Shown: positions 8,340-15,689 of the stretch, piece after piece | Layout of the letters: each line of letters starts with the position of its first letter | Position numbering within the stretch: the first letter of the stretch is position 1 | Assembly: GCA_016700075.1 (NCBI GenBank) | Contig: CP065000.1 | Span: forward strand, 2,108,001-2,172,000 | Direction of reading: 5' to 3' | DNA length: 64,000 nucleotides | From: Acidobacteriota bacterium | GTDB lineage: Bacteria > Acidobacteriota > Blastocatellia > Pyrinomonadales > Pyrinomonadaceae | Notes under the pieces: generated by a model | Database searches by the model: none | Told to the model about the DNA's origin: nothing | Seen by the model: only the letters and a program-made list of their open reading frames with translations | Program-made: the position numbers and the translations under genes

Positions 8340-9467
8340 ATGAAGATAGCGGTAGCTATGAGCGGGGGCGTTGACAGCAGCGCTGCGGCCGCACTGTTAA
8401 AGGAGCAAGGCCACGAGCTGGTCGGCTTTACGATGCAGCTGTGGGATCAGCGGCGGCACGTGAACGTTGACGAGAACGGCGATCCGCTGCCCAGCCGCTG
8501 CTGTTCCTTGGACGACGTTTACGATGCTCGCCGCGTCGCGGGAACTTTGGGTTTTCCGTTCTATGTTCTGAATCTCGAAAAAGATTTCGACCGCGACGTC
8601 GTCGAACCTTTTATACAAAGCTACCTTGCGGGCGAAACGCCTATTCCCTGTGTCGCCTGTAATTCGCGTTTGAAGTTCGCATCGCTCGACCGTATGGCTC
8701 GGTCATTGGATTGCGACAAGGTCGCGACAGGCCATTACGCACGAGTTGAGTATGACGAAGCGGCAGACCGCTACCGCCTGTTCCGCGGACGAAACCACTG
8801 GAAGGACCAGAGCTATTTTCTTTGGGAATTGACACAGGATCAGCTATCGCGTGCGATGTTTCCGCTCGGTGAAATGATGAAGGAAGAGGTTCGCGAAATT
8901 ATCCGCGGGACCGACGCCTTTACAGCCGAAAAGCAGGAATCGCAGGAGATCTGTTTCGTCCCTGACGGGAATTATTCCGCATTCATAGATCGATTTCTCG
9001 CACACGAAGGCCGCGAAGATGAGATACCCGAACGCGGCGAGATCGTGAACACCGCGGGCGAGGTTGTCGGCGAGCACACGGGAATTCACCGCTATACCAT
9101 TGGCCAGCGTCGGGGACTAGGCATCGCTCACGAAAAGCCGCTTTACGTCGTGCAGATCGAACGGGCCAAGAATCAGATAATTGTCGGCGAAGATGATGAG
9201 CTTGATTCGCCGGAATTTACCGCACGCGGCGTGAATTGGATCGCATTTGACGAGCCCGCCGAACCCGTCCGAGCACTCGTCAAAGTGCGCTATCGCCATG
9301 ATCCGGTTCCGGCCACCATCCACGCACTTCCCGATTCACGTGCCCGCATCGTTTTCGACGAGCCGCAACGCGCCATCACACCAGGACAGGCGACGATCTT
9401 TTACGACATCGAGACAGGCGAAGAGGTTGTCGGCGGCGGCTGGATAGAAAGGCCCGACAAACCGTGA
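8340..9467 (+). CDS. mnmA: tRNA-specific 2-thiouridylase MnmA
   Basis: MnmA installs the 2-thio group on U34 of tRNA-Lys, -Glu and -Gln using sulfur relayed from a cysteine desulfurase. The PP-loop SGGVDSS lies at residues 8-14 and binds ATP to adenylate the uridine. The two catalytic cysteines are seen at Cys104 (IPCVACN) and Cys205 (QEICFVPDG). GHYAR and the sequence TIGQRRGLGI are also conserved. Length 375 is normal. The stop codon overlaps the GTG start of the downstream cyclo-ligase gene by four bases, so the two are translationally coupled. An IscS/NifS-type desulfurase is encoded at 28.7 kb and could be the sulfur donor. Confidence 0.97.
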   Translation: MKIAVAMSGGVDSSAAAALLKEQGHELVGFTMQLWDQRRHVNVDENGDPLPSRCCSLDDVYDARRVAGTLGFPFYVLNLEKDFDRDVVEPFIQSYLAGETPIPCVACNSRLKFASLDRMARSLDCDKVATGHYARVEYDEAADRYRLFRGRNHWKDQSYFLWELTQDQLSRAMFPLGEMMKEEVREIIRGTDAFTAEKQESQEICFVPDGNYSAFIDRFLAHEGREDEIPERGEIVNTAGEVVGEHTGIHRYTIGQRRGLGIAHEKPLYVVQIERAKNQIIVGEDDELDSPEFTARGVNWIAFDEPAEPVRALVKVRYRHDPVPATIHALPDSRARIVFDEPQRAITPGQATIFYDIETGEEVVGGGWIERPDKP

Positions 9468-10033
9468 CCAAATCCGAGCTCCGAAAAAAGTATCTCGAAA
9501 AACGGTCGCGGCTGACCGTTGCGGAAACTGTCGAAATGTCGGGAGCGATCGCTGAGCGGTTCTTTGCCGAGGTAGATCTGGCCGCCGTCAGGAATGTTCA
9601 CACGTTCATCCGCCTTCGCAAATTCAACGAGATAGATACCTCGAATATCTATTTCCGCCTGTGGCGTGATCATCCCCACTTAAAAACATTCGCGCCTAGG
9701 ATGAATGCCGCAACCGGCGAACTCGAGAGCGTGCGGTTTGACGCCGAAACCGATTTCACGGAAAACGACTGGGGCATTCGAGAACCCTTAGGCGATGCGG
9801 CGGACTCCGCAGAACTGGACCTTGTCATCGTACCGCTGCTGTGTTTTGACACACGAGGCCACCGCGTCGGCTATGGAAAAGGTTTCTACGACCGTTTCCT
9901 AGCCCGATGCAGGTCCGACTGCCAAAAGGTCGGCGTCAGCTATTTCCCGCCGGAAACTGAGGTCTCGGACACGACAGAAAACGACATCCCGCTTGATGCC
10001 TGCGTTACGCCGAACCGCTTATTTCGATTTTAG
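9464..10033 (+). CDS. 5-formyltetrahydrofolate cyclo-ligase
   Basis: This enzyme converts 5-formyl-THF to 5,10-methenyl-THF with ATP hydrolysis, returning the storage folate to the one-carbon pool. The family features are the N-terminal K-x-x-LRKKYLEKR, a basic ATP-contacting stretch (FAPRM), the WGIREP motif around residue 106, and the signature LVIVPLLCFDTRGHRVGYGKGFYDRFL near 125-150. Length 189 is typical. The GTG start at 9464 overlaps the mnmA stop (GTGA), which decides the start. The 3' end overlaps the convergent mscL by 15 bp. Confidence 0.95.
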   Translation: MTKSELRKKYLEKRSRLTVAETVEMSGAIAERFFAEVDLAAVRNVHTFIRLRKFNEIDTSNIYFRLWRDHPHLKTFAPRMNAATGELESVRFDAETDFTENDWGIREPLGDAADSAELDLVIVPLLCFDTRGHRVGYGKGFYDRFLARCRSDCQKVGVSYFPPETEVSDTTENDIPLDACVTPNRLFRF

Positions 10034-10438
10034 TATGTCGCGTATCTCAGTCAGCAGAGCTTCCTGCGGCGTCGGATCTGCCTCCGCCTCAAGGGCTTTG
10101 AAAATGTTGATGGCATAACGTGCCAAAAAGAACATCACCACCGCTACGATCAAGAACGTTATGATGTCGTTGATGAATTGACCGTACAGGATAACAGGCG
10201 TTCCGGCCTTGACGGCTGCCTGGATCTGTTCCGGCGTAGCGTTTGCCGGGATCGTTCCGCTGATGTCCCAGATCTTGTTTTTGAAATCAATGCCTCCGGT
10301 CAACACCGCGACGATGGGCATTATTATCCCGTCGGTCAATGTCTTGACGATAGCCGTAAACGCCGCACCCATAATAAAACCGATGGATAGGTCCAGCAGG
10401 TTTCCGCGGGCTATGAACTTTTTAAAATCGTTGATCAT
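10019..10438 (-). CDS. mscL: Large-conductance mechanosensitive channel MscL
   Basis: MscL forms a pentameric inner-membrane pore that opens under hypo-osmotic stretch. The sequence shows the N-terminal amphipathic FKKFIARGNLLDLSIGFIMG, the first transmembrane helix with GAAFTAIVKTLTDGIIMPIV, a periplasmic loop, the second helix (FINDIITFLIVAVVMFFLAR) and a charged cytoplasmic C-terminus. Length 139 matches the family. The ATG at 10438 is chosen because AGGAG and AGAGG lie directly upstream. An upstream in-frame TTG would begin within that ribosome-binding site. It lies downstream of the bactofilin gene on the same strand, about 70 bp away. Confidence 0.96.
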   Translation of the reverse strand: MINDFKKFIARGNLLDLSIGFIMGAAFTAIVKTLTDGIIMPIVAVLTGGIDFKNKIWDISGTIPANATPEQIQAAVKAGTPVILYGQFINDIITFLIVAVVMFFLARYAINIFKALEAEADPTPQEALLTEIRDILKSK

Positions 10439-10508
10439 TCCTCTTCTCCTCAAACAAAAGGCTGCCGAAAACGACAGCCCAAAATAGTTTCAAATATCCG
10501 AAAACCCT

Positions 10509-11147
10509 TTAAGCACCGGCCGCCTCGACACTTTCATCGTCGTTGATGCCGTCGAGCAGAGAGTCCTCTTCTTCGGTCTCTGATGCCGCTACGAACGGCT
10601 CTTCTGCAACTGGTTCGGGTTCAGGCTCGTACTGCACGGCAGGTGCGGCAGCGGCCTCTTCCTGAGTCTCGCGGGCACGCAGCATGGTGCAGTTGCCTTC
10701 CAGAATAGCGCCGTCCTCGACGATCAGCTTTGGGCATTGGATGTTGCCGATGACGCGTGCCGTGCGGCCGAGCTGGAGCTTTTCCGTTGCAAGTATGTCG
10801 CCATTCACCGAACCGTTTATCATCGCTGCGGCAACCGAAACATTGGCATCGACCTGGCCGTTCGTGCCGACGATCAGCGTTCCCGTATCGCTGCTGACGG
10901 TGCCGATCAGGTGCCCGTCCACGCGGAGCATCGCGTGAAATACGGTCTCGCCGGTCAGCGTCGTGCCGTGGCCGACAAAGCCGCTCAGCCGGCCTTCCTT
11001 GATATCACGGGCCATCGAATCGCTCTCGGATATCGCGCGTGTGGCGACGGGTTGCGTCTCGGTCGCGTAGGCGTATGGTGCGGGTTGCTGTGTCTCGTTT
11101 TCGGCGGGGGCGTTATCGGGCCGGTTGCCTCTTCCCATTCTGATCAT
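10509..11147 (-). CDS. Bactofilin (polymer-forming cytoskeletal protein)
   Basis: Bactofilins polymerise without nucleotide into filaments that shape cells or localise wall enzymes. The central region, about residues 45-150, has the repeating beta-helix character: GHGTTLTGETVFHAMLRVDG, then HLIGTVSSDTGTLIVG, NVSVAAAMINGSVNGDI and LQLGRTARVIGNIQ. The N-terminal 40 residues and the acidic C-terminal 50 (rich in Glu, Pro and Ala) look disordered, as is usual. Length 212 fits. It starts head-to-head with the ttcA region; the ATG at 11147 has a GAGGA upstream. No peptidoglycan enzyme lies adjacent, so its specific role is open. Confidence 0.9.
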   Translation of the reverse strand: MIRMGRGNRPDNAPAENETQQPAPYAYATETQPVATRAISESDSMARDIKEGRLSGFVGHGTTLTGETVFHAMLRVDGHLIGTVSSDTGTLIVGTNGQVDANVSVAAAMINGSVNGDILATEKLQLGRTARVIGNIQCPKLIVEDGAILEGNCTMLRARETQEEAAAAPAVQYEPEPEPVAEEPFVAASETEEEDSLLDGINDDESVEAAGA

Positions 11148-11247
11148 TGTTTCAAATCCTCACTAAAATTGAATTTTGCGGGAAAGACCCTCGTTGCGAA
11201 CGGCGTGCGGAGCGGGGCAATTTGCATCCTGCGGCCCTCGTTTTCGG

Positions 11248-11275
11248 TTCAGATCTTTACTGTCCAAACTATAAT
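11248..11275 (+). promoter_or_regulatory. Sigma-70-type promoter of ttcA
   Basis: TTCAGA (11248-11253) and a consensus TATAAT (11270-11275) are separated by 16 bp. Transcription would begin near 11282, which excludes upstream in-frame starts and supports the ATG at 11294. The -35 hexamer equals that proposed for mnmA. Confidence 0.6.
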
Positions 11276-11293
11276 AGAGGACTTACCGCCGAT

Positions 11294-12256
11294 ATGTCTA
11301 GCGTTTTTCCAAAGGTTGTAAAACCCGTTCCGGCGTGGCACACTTCAAAATTGGCGTTTACGATGCAGGCTGAAACGAAACTAAAGACCAAACTGCTCAA
11401 AAAGATGGGCCGCGCCATCGAGGATTTTTCGATGATCCAGGATGGCGACCGCGTGATGGTGTGCCTGTCGGGCGGCAAGGACAGCTATACGCTGCTCGAT
11501 CTGCTGCTCGACGTGCAGCGGCGTGCGCCTGTGCGGTTTGAGATATTGGCCGTAAATCTGGACCAAAAGCAGCCCGATTTTCCCGAACACGTCCTGCCCG
11601 AATATCTCGAAAGCCGCGGCGTTCCGTATCGCATCGTTGAGGAAGACACGTTCTCTGTCGTCAAAGAGCACATCCCTGCGGGCAAGACCTATTGCTCGCT
11701 GTGCAGCCGACTGCGGCGGGGCATTTTGTACACGACGGCGGTCGAAGAACGCTGTACAAAGATAGCGCTCGGCCATCATGCCGACGACATCATCGCGACG
11801 TTTTTGATGAACCTTTTCTACGTTGGCCAGCTAAAGGCGATGCCGCCTATCCTGCGCAGCGACGACGGACGCAATACGATAATACGCCCGCTGGCCTACG
11901 CCCAGGAATCAGAGATCGCGGCGTATGCCGAGCAGCAGCAATTTCCCATAATCCCCTGCAATCTGTGCGGTTCGCAGCCCAATCTGAAACGCGCACGCGT
12001 CAAGCGGCTTGTCAACGAGCTGGAAAAAGAGACACCATACATCCGCCAGACGATGCTGACCGCGATGACGAACGTCACGGGCTCGCACCTGCTGGACAAT
12101 GAACTCTACGATTTTCGCAATTTCGAGCCGATGATAAAGGCAATTCCCGCCGGCCACGGCTCCGTGATGCGCGAGCTGGACGACGTATTCGACCACTCCG
12201 AAGCCGCCTTCGCCCCCGAATCGCACCGCCCAAATGCTCTTCCCGTGTTGCAATAG
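11294..12256 (+). CDS. ttcA: tRNA 2-thiocytidine synthetase TtcA-like PP-loop protein
   Basis: TtcA thiolates cytidine 32 in certain tRNAs, using an ATP-binding PP-loop and a labile [4Fe-4S] cluster. The PP-loop CLSGGKDSYTLLDL lies at about residues 57-70. The two Cys-x-x-Cys pairs that bind the cluster are seen as YCSLCSRLRRG and PCNLCGSQPNL, and GHHADDIIATFLMNLFYVG is a strong family signature. Length 320 is close to known TtcA. The start is chosen at 11294 because the promoter lies just upstream and AGAGGA precedes it; ATG 11363 is an alternative. It is transcribed away from the bactofilin gene. Confidence 0.93.
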   Translation: MSSVFPKVVKPVPAWHTSKLAFTMQAETKLKTKLLKKMGRAIEDFSMIQDGDRVMVCLSGGKDSYTLLDLLLDVQRRAPVRFEILAVNLDQKQPDFPEHVLPEYLESRGVPYRIVEEDTFSVVKEHIPAGKTYCSLCSRLRRGILYTTAVEERCTKIALGHHADDIIATFLMNLFYVGQLKAMPPILRSDDGRNTIIRPLAYAQESEIAAYAEQQQFPIIPCNLCGSQPNLKRARVKRLVNELEKETPYIRQTMLTAMTNVTGSHLLDNELYDFRNFEPMIKAIPAGHGSVMRELDDVFDHSEAAFAPESHRPNALPVLQ

Positions 12257-12280
12257 CCTGGATCCGCCATCTTCTTCGTT

Positions 12281-12341
12281 GCGTAGCTACGCCTGATTGT
12301 AGCCGTGGGTTACAAGCCATGGGACGGGGTGAAACCCACAG
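12281..12341. repeat. Left REP palindromes
   Basis: A 12-bp perfect palindrome GCGTAGCTACGC (12281-12292) is followed by CCGTGGGTT (12303-12311) and AAACCCAC (12332-12339), an imperfect stem with a long loop. The set is repeated in inverted orientation at 12966-13013. Confidence 0.65.
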
Positions 12342-12458
12342 GATCAGAGGTTGATTCAGGTTTGCCTTTGCCGCATCGCGGCAATTGACTGTAGCCGTGG
12401 GTGAAACCGACGGTAACGGAAGTAAATCAAAGATTCGTCGCGTCAGCGACGGTTGATG

Positions 12459-12911
12459 TCAATCGAACAAATATTTTTCGTCGTACTCCACACCGTGCTT
12501 TTGCAGAAGTCCGATGTATTCATCTTCGAATGACAACTTAGAGTGGTGCTCACGTTGGGTTCGGATATAATCCGCAACCGATGTTAGGGCCGACCTTGAA
12601 ACGGAAAAAACACCATAACCATCCTGCCAACCAAAAGAATGGAATCCCTCAAACTCCCGTCTCATTCCATATGAAGAGTCCCCTTTCAACGCCTTGGCTA
12701 TCTGACTCGGTGGTATGGTCGTTGGACACCCGATGAGAGCATGAACATGATCTTCAATTCCGCCGATCTGGATCGGCGTCATCCCATGATGTTTTGCGAC
12801 GCCCGCGATGTAGGCCCAAACGCGTTCCTCGATCCCGGGATGAATCAATGGCTGCCTGTTTTTTGTACTGAAAACAAAATGCAGGTATATCTGCGAATAT
12901 GTGTTTGCCAT
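12459..12911 (-). CDS. REP-associated IS200/IS605-like Y1 transposase (RAYT)
   Basis: This is a small single-strand DNA transposase of the HUH family. The HUH motif is seen as EDHVHAL around residue 58, and the catalytic tyrosine candidate is in SVADYIRTQREHHSKLSF near residue 118. The N-terminus ANTYSQIYLHFVFSTKNRQP is typical of the family. The ATG at 12911 begins this conserved stretch; an upstream reading frame extends into the repeats and is unlikely to be coding. Such proteins bind and cleave the REP palindromes that flank them, which are present here on both sides. The gene appears intact at 150 residues. Confidence 0.85.
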   Translation of the reverse strand: MANTYSQIYLHFVFSTKNRQPLIHPGIEERVWAYIAGVAKHHGMTPIQIGGIEDHVHALIGCPTTIPPSQIAKALKGDSSYGMRREFEGFHSFGWQDGYGVFSVSRSALTSVADYIRTQREHHSKLSFEDEYIGLLQKHGVEYDEKYLFD

Positions 12912-12930
12912 TTTGACGCGCGTCTTCAAT

Positions 12931-13013
12931 CGTCGCTGACGCGACGCAAACATTCTAACGTATCTCGTCCGTGGGTTGTCACCCACGGCTATAATCAGAT
13001 ATCGCTATGCGAT
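12931..13013. repeat. Right REP palindromes
   Basis: Stems CGTCGC/GCGACG (12931-12946), CCGTGGGT/ACCCACGG with TGTC loop (12969-12988) and ATCGC/GCGAT with TAT loop (13001-13013) follow one another. They are inverted relative to the left set and end 18 bp before the vsr start codon. Confidence 0.65.
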
Positions 13014-13031
13014 AGGATTCGGATCTTAGTT

Positions 13032-13460
13032 ATGTACATTCGCGATAAACGTTCGCCGGTTCCCAAGAGCGAGGCCGTATCCCGTGTGATGAGCGCGAAC
13101 CGCGGAAAGGATTCAGGCCCCGAGGTCCTGCTGCGAAAGGCACTTTGGCGGCGAGGCTTTCGCGGATATCGCCTTCACTACAAACGCGTCCCCGGCCGTC
13201 CCGATATTGCTTTTGTTTCACGCCGATTGGCGATCTTTGTCCACGGCTGTTTCTGGCACCGCTGCCCGAAATGCAAGTATCCGTTGCCGAAGAACAACAC
13301 CGCATTTTGGCAGGAAAAATTTGACCGCAATGTTGCCCGGGACCGAAAAAAGACGCGTGACCTACGCCGAACCGGCTGGCAGGTCATAGCGGTTTGGGAA
13401 TGCGATCTGAAACGCCGTTTTGACCGCACGCTTTCCCGCATTATCTCTCACCTCAGCTAA
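13032..13460 (+). CDS. vsr: Very short patch repair endonuclease Vsr
   Basis: Vsr nicks DNA 5' of the T in T:G mismatches that arise when 5-methylcytosine deaminates within a methyltransferase site. Family features are MSANRGKDSGPEVLLRKALW (residues 21-40), GYRLHYKRVPGRPDIAF with the catalytic Asp, IFVHGCFWHRCPKCKYP, FWQEKFDRNVARDRKKTRDL and a final W-x-V-x-x-x-WECDL. Length 142 is normal. The ATG at 13032 starts the conserved protein; the longer open frame upstream is repeat sequence. Vsr genes accompany C5 methyltransferases, and one is encoded 330 bp downstream on the same strand, so it belongs to the restriction-modification island. Confidence 0.95.
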   Translation: MYIRDKRSPVPKSEAVSRVMSANRGKDSGPEVLLRKALWRRGFRGYRLHYKRVPGRPDIAFVSRRLAIFVHGCFWHRCPKCKYPLPKNNTAFWQEKFDRNVARDRKKTRDLRRTGWQVIAVWECDLKRRFDRTLSRIISHLS

Positions 13461-13490
13461 CCACAAACACCCTAATTTGACGCCGTTGGA

Positions 13491-13524
13491 ATAGTCGATT
13501 TTGGACTATTCGAAATCGGACTAT
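13491..13524 (+). promoter_or_regulatory. Candidate controller-protein operator (C-box-like inverted repeats)
   Basis: ATAGTC (13491-13496) pairs with GACTAT (13504-13509), and a further GACTAT lies at 13519-13524. The elements are spaced 15 bp apart and sit 26-59 bp upstream of the HTH gene. Overlapping CGATTT/AAATCG arms (13497-13502, 13513-13518) add symmetry. Repeated GACT/AGTC half-sites upstream of the C gene are typical of restriction-modification controllers. The repeats are visible; binding is inference. Confidence 0.5.
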
Positions 13525-13549
13525 ACCTTCCAGTTAGCAGAAAATTCCT

Positions 13550-13798
13550 ATGGAAAAATCGATCTATTCGCAGGAGTACTCCCTTTTTCTTGAGCATCTC
13601 CGAAAGGCCCGCGAGGAAAAGGGACTTACTCAGACCGAAGTAGCCGAAAGGCTTGGCCAGACGCAAAGCTTTGTCAGCAAGGTCGAACGAGGCGAACGCC
13701 GTATCGACATCGTCGAACTCAGAGCATTTTGCAACGCGATCGGAATAGACCTTCCAAAATTCGTCGCAAAGATCGAACGAACACTAGACACGCTATGA
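13550..13798 (+). CDS. XRE-family HTH regulator, probable restriction-modification controller protein
   Basis: This is an 82-residue single-domain helix-turn-helix protein of the Cro/C1 type. The recognition region reads REEKGLTQTEVAERLGQTQS followed by FVSKVERGERRID, covering residues about 21-53. Small proteins of this form (C proteins) time expression of methyltransferase and endonuclease in type II systems by binding C-boxes upstream of their own gene. Candidate boxes lie at 13491-13524. The stop codon overlaps the methyltransferase ATG by four bases (ATGA), so C and M are coupled. Base composition is intermediate between the flanking chromosome and the AT-richer genes that follow. Confidence 0.85.
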   Translation: MEKSIYSQEYSLFLEHLRKAREEKGLTQTEVAERLGQTQSFVSKVERGERRIDIVELRAFCNAIGIDLPKFVAKIERTLDTL

Positions 13799-15117
13799 GC
13801 CGAAAAGACATCAGAGTTGTAGAACTTTTCGCCGGCGTGGGTGGCTTTCGATTGGGCCTTGAAGGCTGGAAGGGGAAATCACCGTCGTCCGGCTACACGA
13901 AACCCTACAAGACACCTTTCAAAGTGATCTGGTCCAATCAGTACGAGCCATCTACCAAGATTCAGCATGCCTCCAAAGTTTATGAGGAACGATTTGGTTC
14001 CGACAATCATGTAAACGAGGATATTTTTCCATATCCAATCGAAAAGATTCCCGATCACGATATGTTGGTTGGCGGCTTTCCTTGTCAAGACTATTCAGTC
14101 GCACGAACTCTGAATCAGGCCGAGGGTTTGGCTGGAAAGAAAGGGGTATTGTGGTGGGCAATTGAGAGAATCCTTCGTCAAAAGAAGAGTAGAAAGCCGG
14201 AATTCGTATTTCTAGAAAATGTGGATCGGCTGCTTAAATCTCCTGCAAAGCAAAGAGGTCGAGATTTTGCAGTAATGCTTGCCTCGCTTAGTGATTTGGG
14301 CTACGCAGTTGAGTGGAGAGTGATTAATGCAGCTGATTACGGGATGCCTCAGCGCCGCCGCCGAGTCTTCATATTGGCCTATCGTCGGAATTCAAAGATT
14401 TGGAAAGAGCTAACTAAGACAAAAGATCTTACAAATTGGATAGAAAGGGACGGCATCTTCGCAAGTTCGTTCCCTGTTAAAGAGGTATCGAATACAATCA
14501 AAACTAAATTTGAAATTAACGGTACGCTAGATTCAATTTCTAATCGATTTCCAATGGACCTTCATGAGGATAACCATGAGGTGACTACTTCGGAAAGCAG
14601 CCCATTTGAGAACAGCGGAGTTATGGTGGGGCGAAATGTTTACACGCTTCGAACTGAGCCGGATTTTCACGGTAAAAGGACGACTCTGGGTGAAGTAATT
14701 TACCGAAATGGGTCCTTTGATATAGATTCTTCATTCTTTCTGTCGGAAGAGAATCTTGATGTCTGGAAGTACCTTAAAGGTGCAAAGAAAAACAATCCGA
14801 GAAAATCGAAATCAGGATTCATTTATCATTACAACGAAGGACCAATGTCATTTCCTGATCCGCTCGATCGACCGTCTAGGACAATCATTACTGGTGAAGG
14901 CGGAGCAACACCGTCTCGCTTCAAACACGTTGTAGAGGTAAATGGTTCGTTGAGGAGGCTTGTTCCCGAAGAACTTGAAAGGCTCAATATGTTTCCGCCC
15001 GGCCATACGAAAGTGGAAGGGATTTCTGATGTGAAGAGAGCTTTTTTTATGGGTAACGCTCTAGTTGTCGGGGTTGTAGAAATGGTCGGGCGAGAATTGG
15101 CAAAAAGAACTGAATGA
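13795..15117 (+). CDS. DNA (cytosine-5-)-methyltransferase of a type II restriction-modification system
   Basis: The enzyme transfers a methyl group from SAM to C5 of cytosine in a specific site. Conserved motifs are in canonical order: motif I VVELFAGVGGFRLGL (residues 8-22), motif IV GGFPCQDYSVAR with the catalytic Cys near residue 99, motif VI FLENVDRLL, motif VIII AADYGMPQRRRRVFI near 180, a variable target recognition region (about 200-375), motif IX RRLVPEELERLNMFP and motif X FFMGNALVVGVVE. The 440-residue length is usual. ATG 13795 overlaps the controller stop. The GC content falls visibly through this gene compared with the neighbouring chromosome, which suggests acquisition by transfer. 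Its own stop overlaps the next gene's start. Confidence 0.95.
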   Translation: MSRKDIRVVELFAGVGGFRLGLEGWKGKSPSSGYTKPYKTPFKVIWSNQYEPSTKIQHASKVYEERFGSDNHVNEDIFPYPIEKIPDHDMLVGGFPCQDYSVARTLNQAEGLAGKKGVLWWAIERILRQKKSRKPEFVFLENVDRLLKSPAKQRGRDFAVMLASLSDLGYAVEWRVINAADYGMPQRRRRVFILAYRRNSKIWKELTKTKDLTNWIERDGIFASSFPVKEVSNTIKTKFEINGTLDSISNRFPMDLHEDNHEVTTSESSPFENSGVMVGRNVYTLRTEPDFHGKRTTLGEVIYRNGSFDIDSSFFLSEENLDVWKYLKGAKKNNPRKSKSGFIYHYNEGPMSFPDPLDRPSRTIITGEGGATPSRFKHVVEVNGSLRRLVPEELERLNMFPPGHTKVEGISDVKRAFFMGNALVVGVVEMVGRELAKRTE

Positions 15118-15674
15118 AGCCGATGAGATACAGCTGCTATAGACGAACAAGCGGTGGAATCAGAAGGCTCGATTTTCTTGAGCTTTCCGCCGCCAAGTAT
15201 CTTGAAGATTGCGAATCCGAAGTTTATAAAATGTGGCAAGAACGAACCAACCGCAGTTCGGATGTTTCAATAGCCAACACACTAAGCAGAACAATTAGAC
15301 CGAAATTTGTTGATGGAAATATTGGAATCGATCCAGGTATTTCTGAAGAATATGGGGTTTCCTGGATGTTTCAGCACCGGAATGACACATCCGGCAAATT
15401 TCTTGAGCTCTATCGAGAAACACACAAAAATAGAACGGTCGACTTTCTCTTGATTACTCAGTCAAGGGAATTCAAGAGCAAATTTCTCTTGGATGGATCC
15501 ACAATGACCTTCGATTCAATCTGCGATGATTACGATGAGTTTGTTGATATATTGAAGCCCCAATACTCTTTACAGCTTTTTATTGTTGTTTTCGAAGATA
15601 TGGACTTCTACGTTAGTTATGAGGAACGGGGAACAAAGACCGTTCTTAATTTGCACACTATGGCAAGACAATAA
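15114..15674 (+). CDS. Unrecognised 186-residue protein coupled to the C5 methyltransferase
   Basis: I do not recognise a family. The ATG overlaps the methyltransferase TGA (ATGA), and the GIY-YIG nuclease gene begins 15 bp after its stop, so it is part of the same operon. The protein is soluble, without signal or membrane segments. The N-terminal third is basic (YSCYRRTSGGIRRLDFLEL); the remainder is rich in Asp, Glu and aromatic residues (SICDDYDEFVDILKPQYSLQ, then LFIVVFEDMDFYVSYEERG). It could be an accessory or specificity subunit of the endonuclease, or a separate nuclease with a divergent core. Codon use is AT-rich like its neighbours. Confidence 0.7.
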   Translation: MKPMRYSCYRRTSGGIRRLDFLELSAAKYLEDCESEVYKMWQERTNRSSDVSIANTLSRTIRPKFVDGNIGIDPGISEEYGVSWMFQHRNDTSGKFLELYRETHKNRTVDFLLITQSREFKSKFLLDGSTMTFDSICDDYDEFVDILKPQYSLQLFIVVFEDMDFYVSYEERGTKTVLNLHTMARQ

Positions 15675-15689
15675 TACTTCAACACTTTT

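Larger units (their letters stand above)
12281..13013. mobile_element. RAYT-type element: IS200-like transposase gene between inverted REP palindromes
   Basis: The left end (12281-12311) has palindrome GCGTAGCTACGC followed by CTGATTGTAGCCGTGGGTTA. The right end, read in reverse, has palindrome ATCGCATAGCGAT at 13013-13001 followed by CTGATTATAGCCGTGGGTGA. These are inverted versions of one two-part REP unit. A further partial copy of TAGCCGTGGGTGA lies at 12392-12404. Internally, CGTCGC-GTCA-GCGACG at 12436-12451 recurs inverted as CGTCGC-TGAC-GCGACG at 12931-12946. Both pairs enclose one Y1 transposase gene. This is the layout of REP-associated tyrosine transposases, not of a classical IS with terminal inverted repeats. 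Confidence 0.7.

Noticed and set aside
11147..11293. Longer ttcA starting at 11147
   Set aside because: The extra 49 codons lie upstream of a consensus promoter and have no family match.
12741..13031. N-terminal extension of vsr (97 extra codons in frame)
   Set aside because: It overlaps the RAYT gene and its REP palindromes; the conserved Vsr sequence begins just after ATG 13032.
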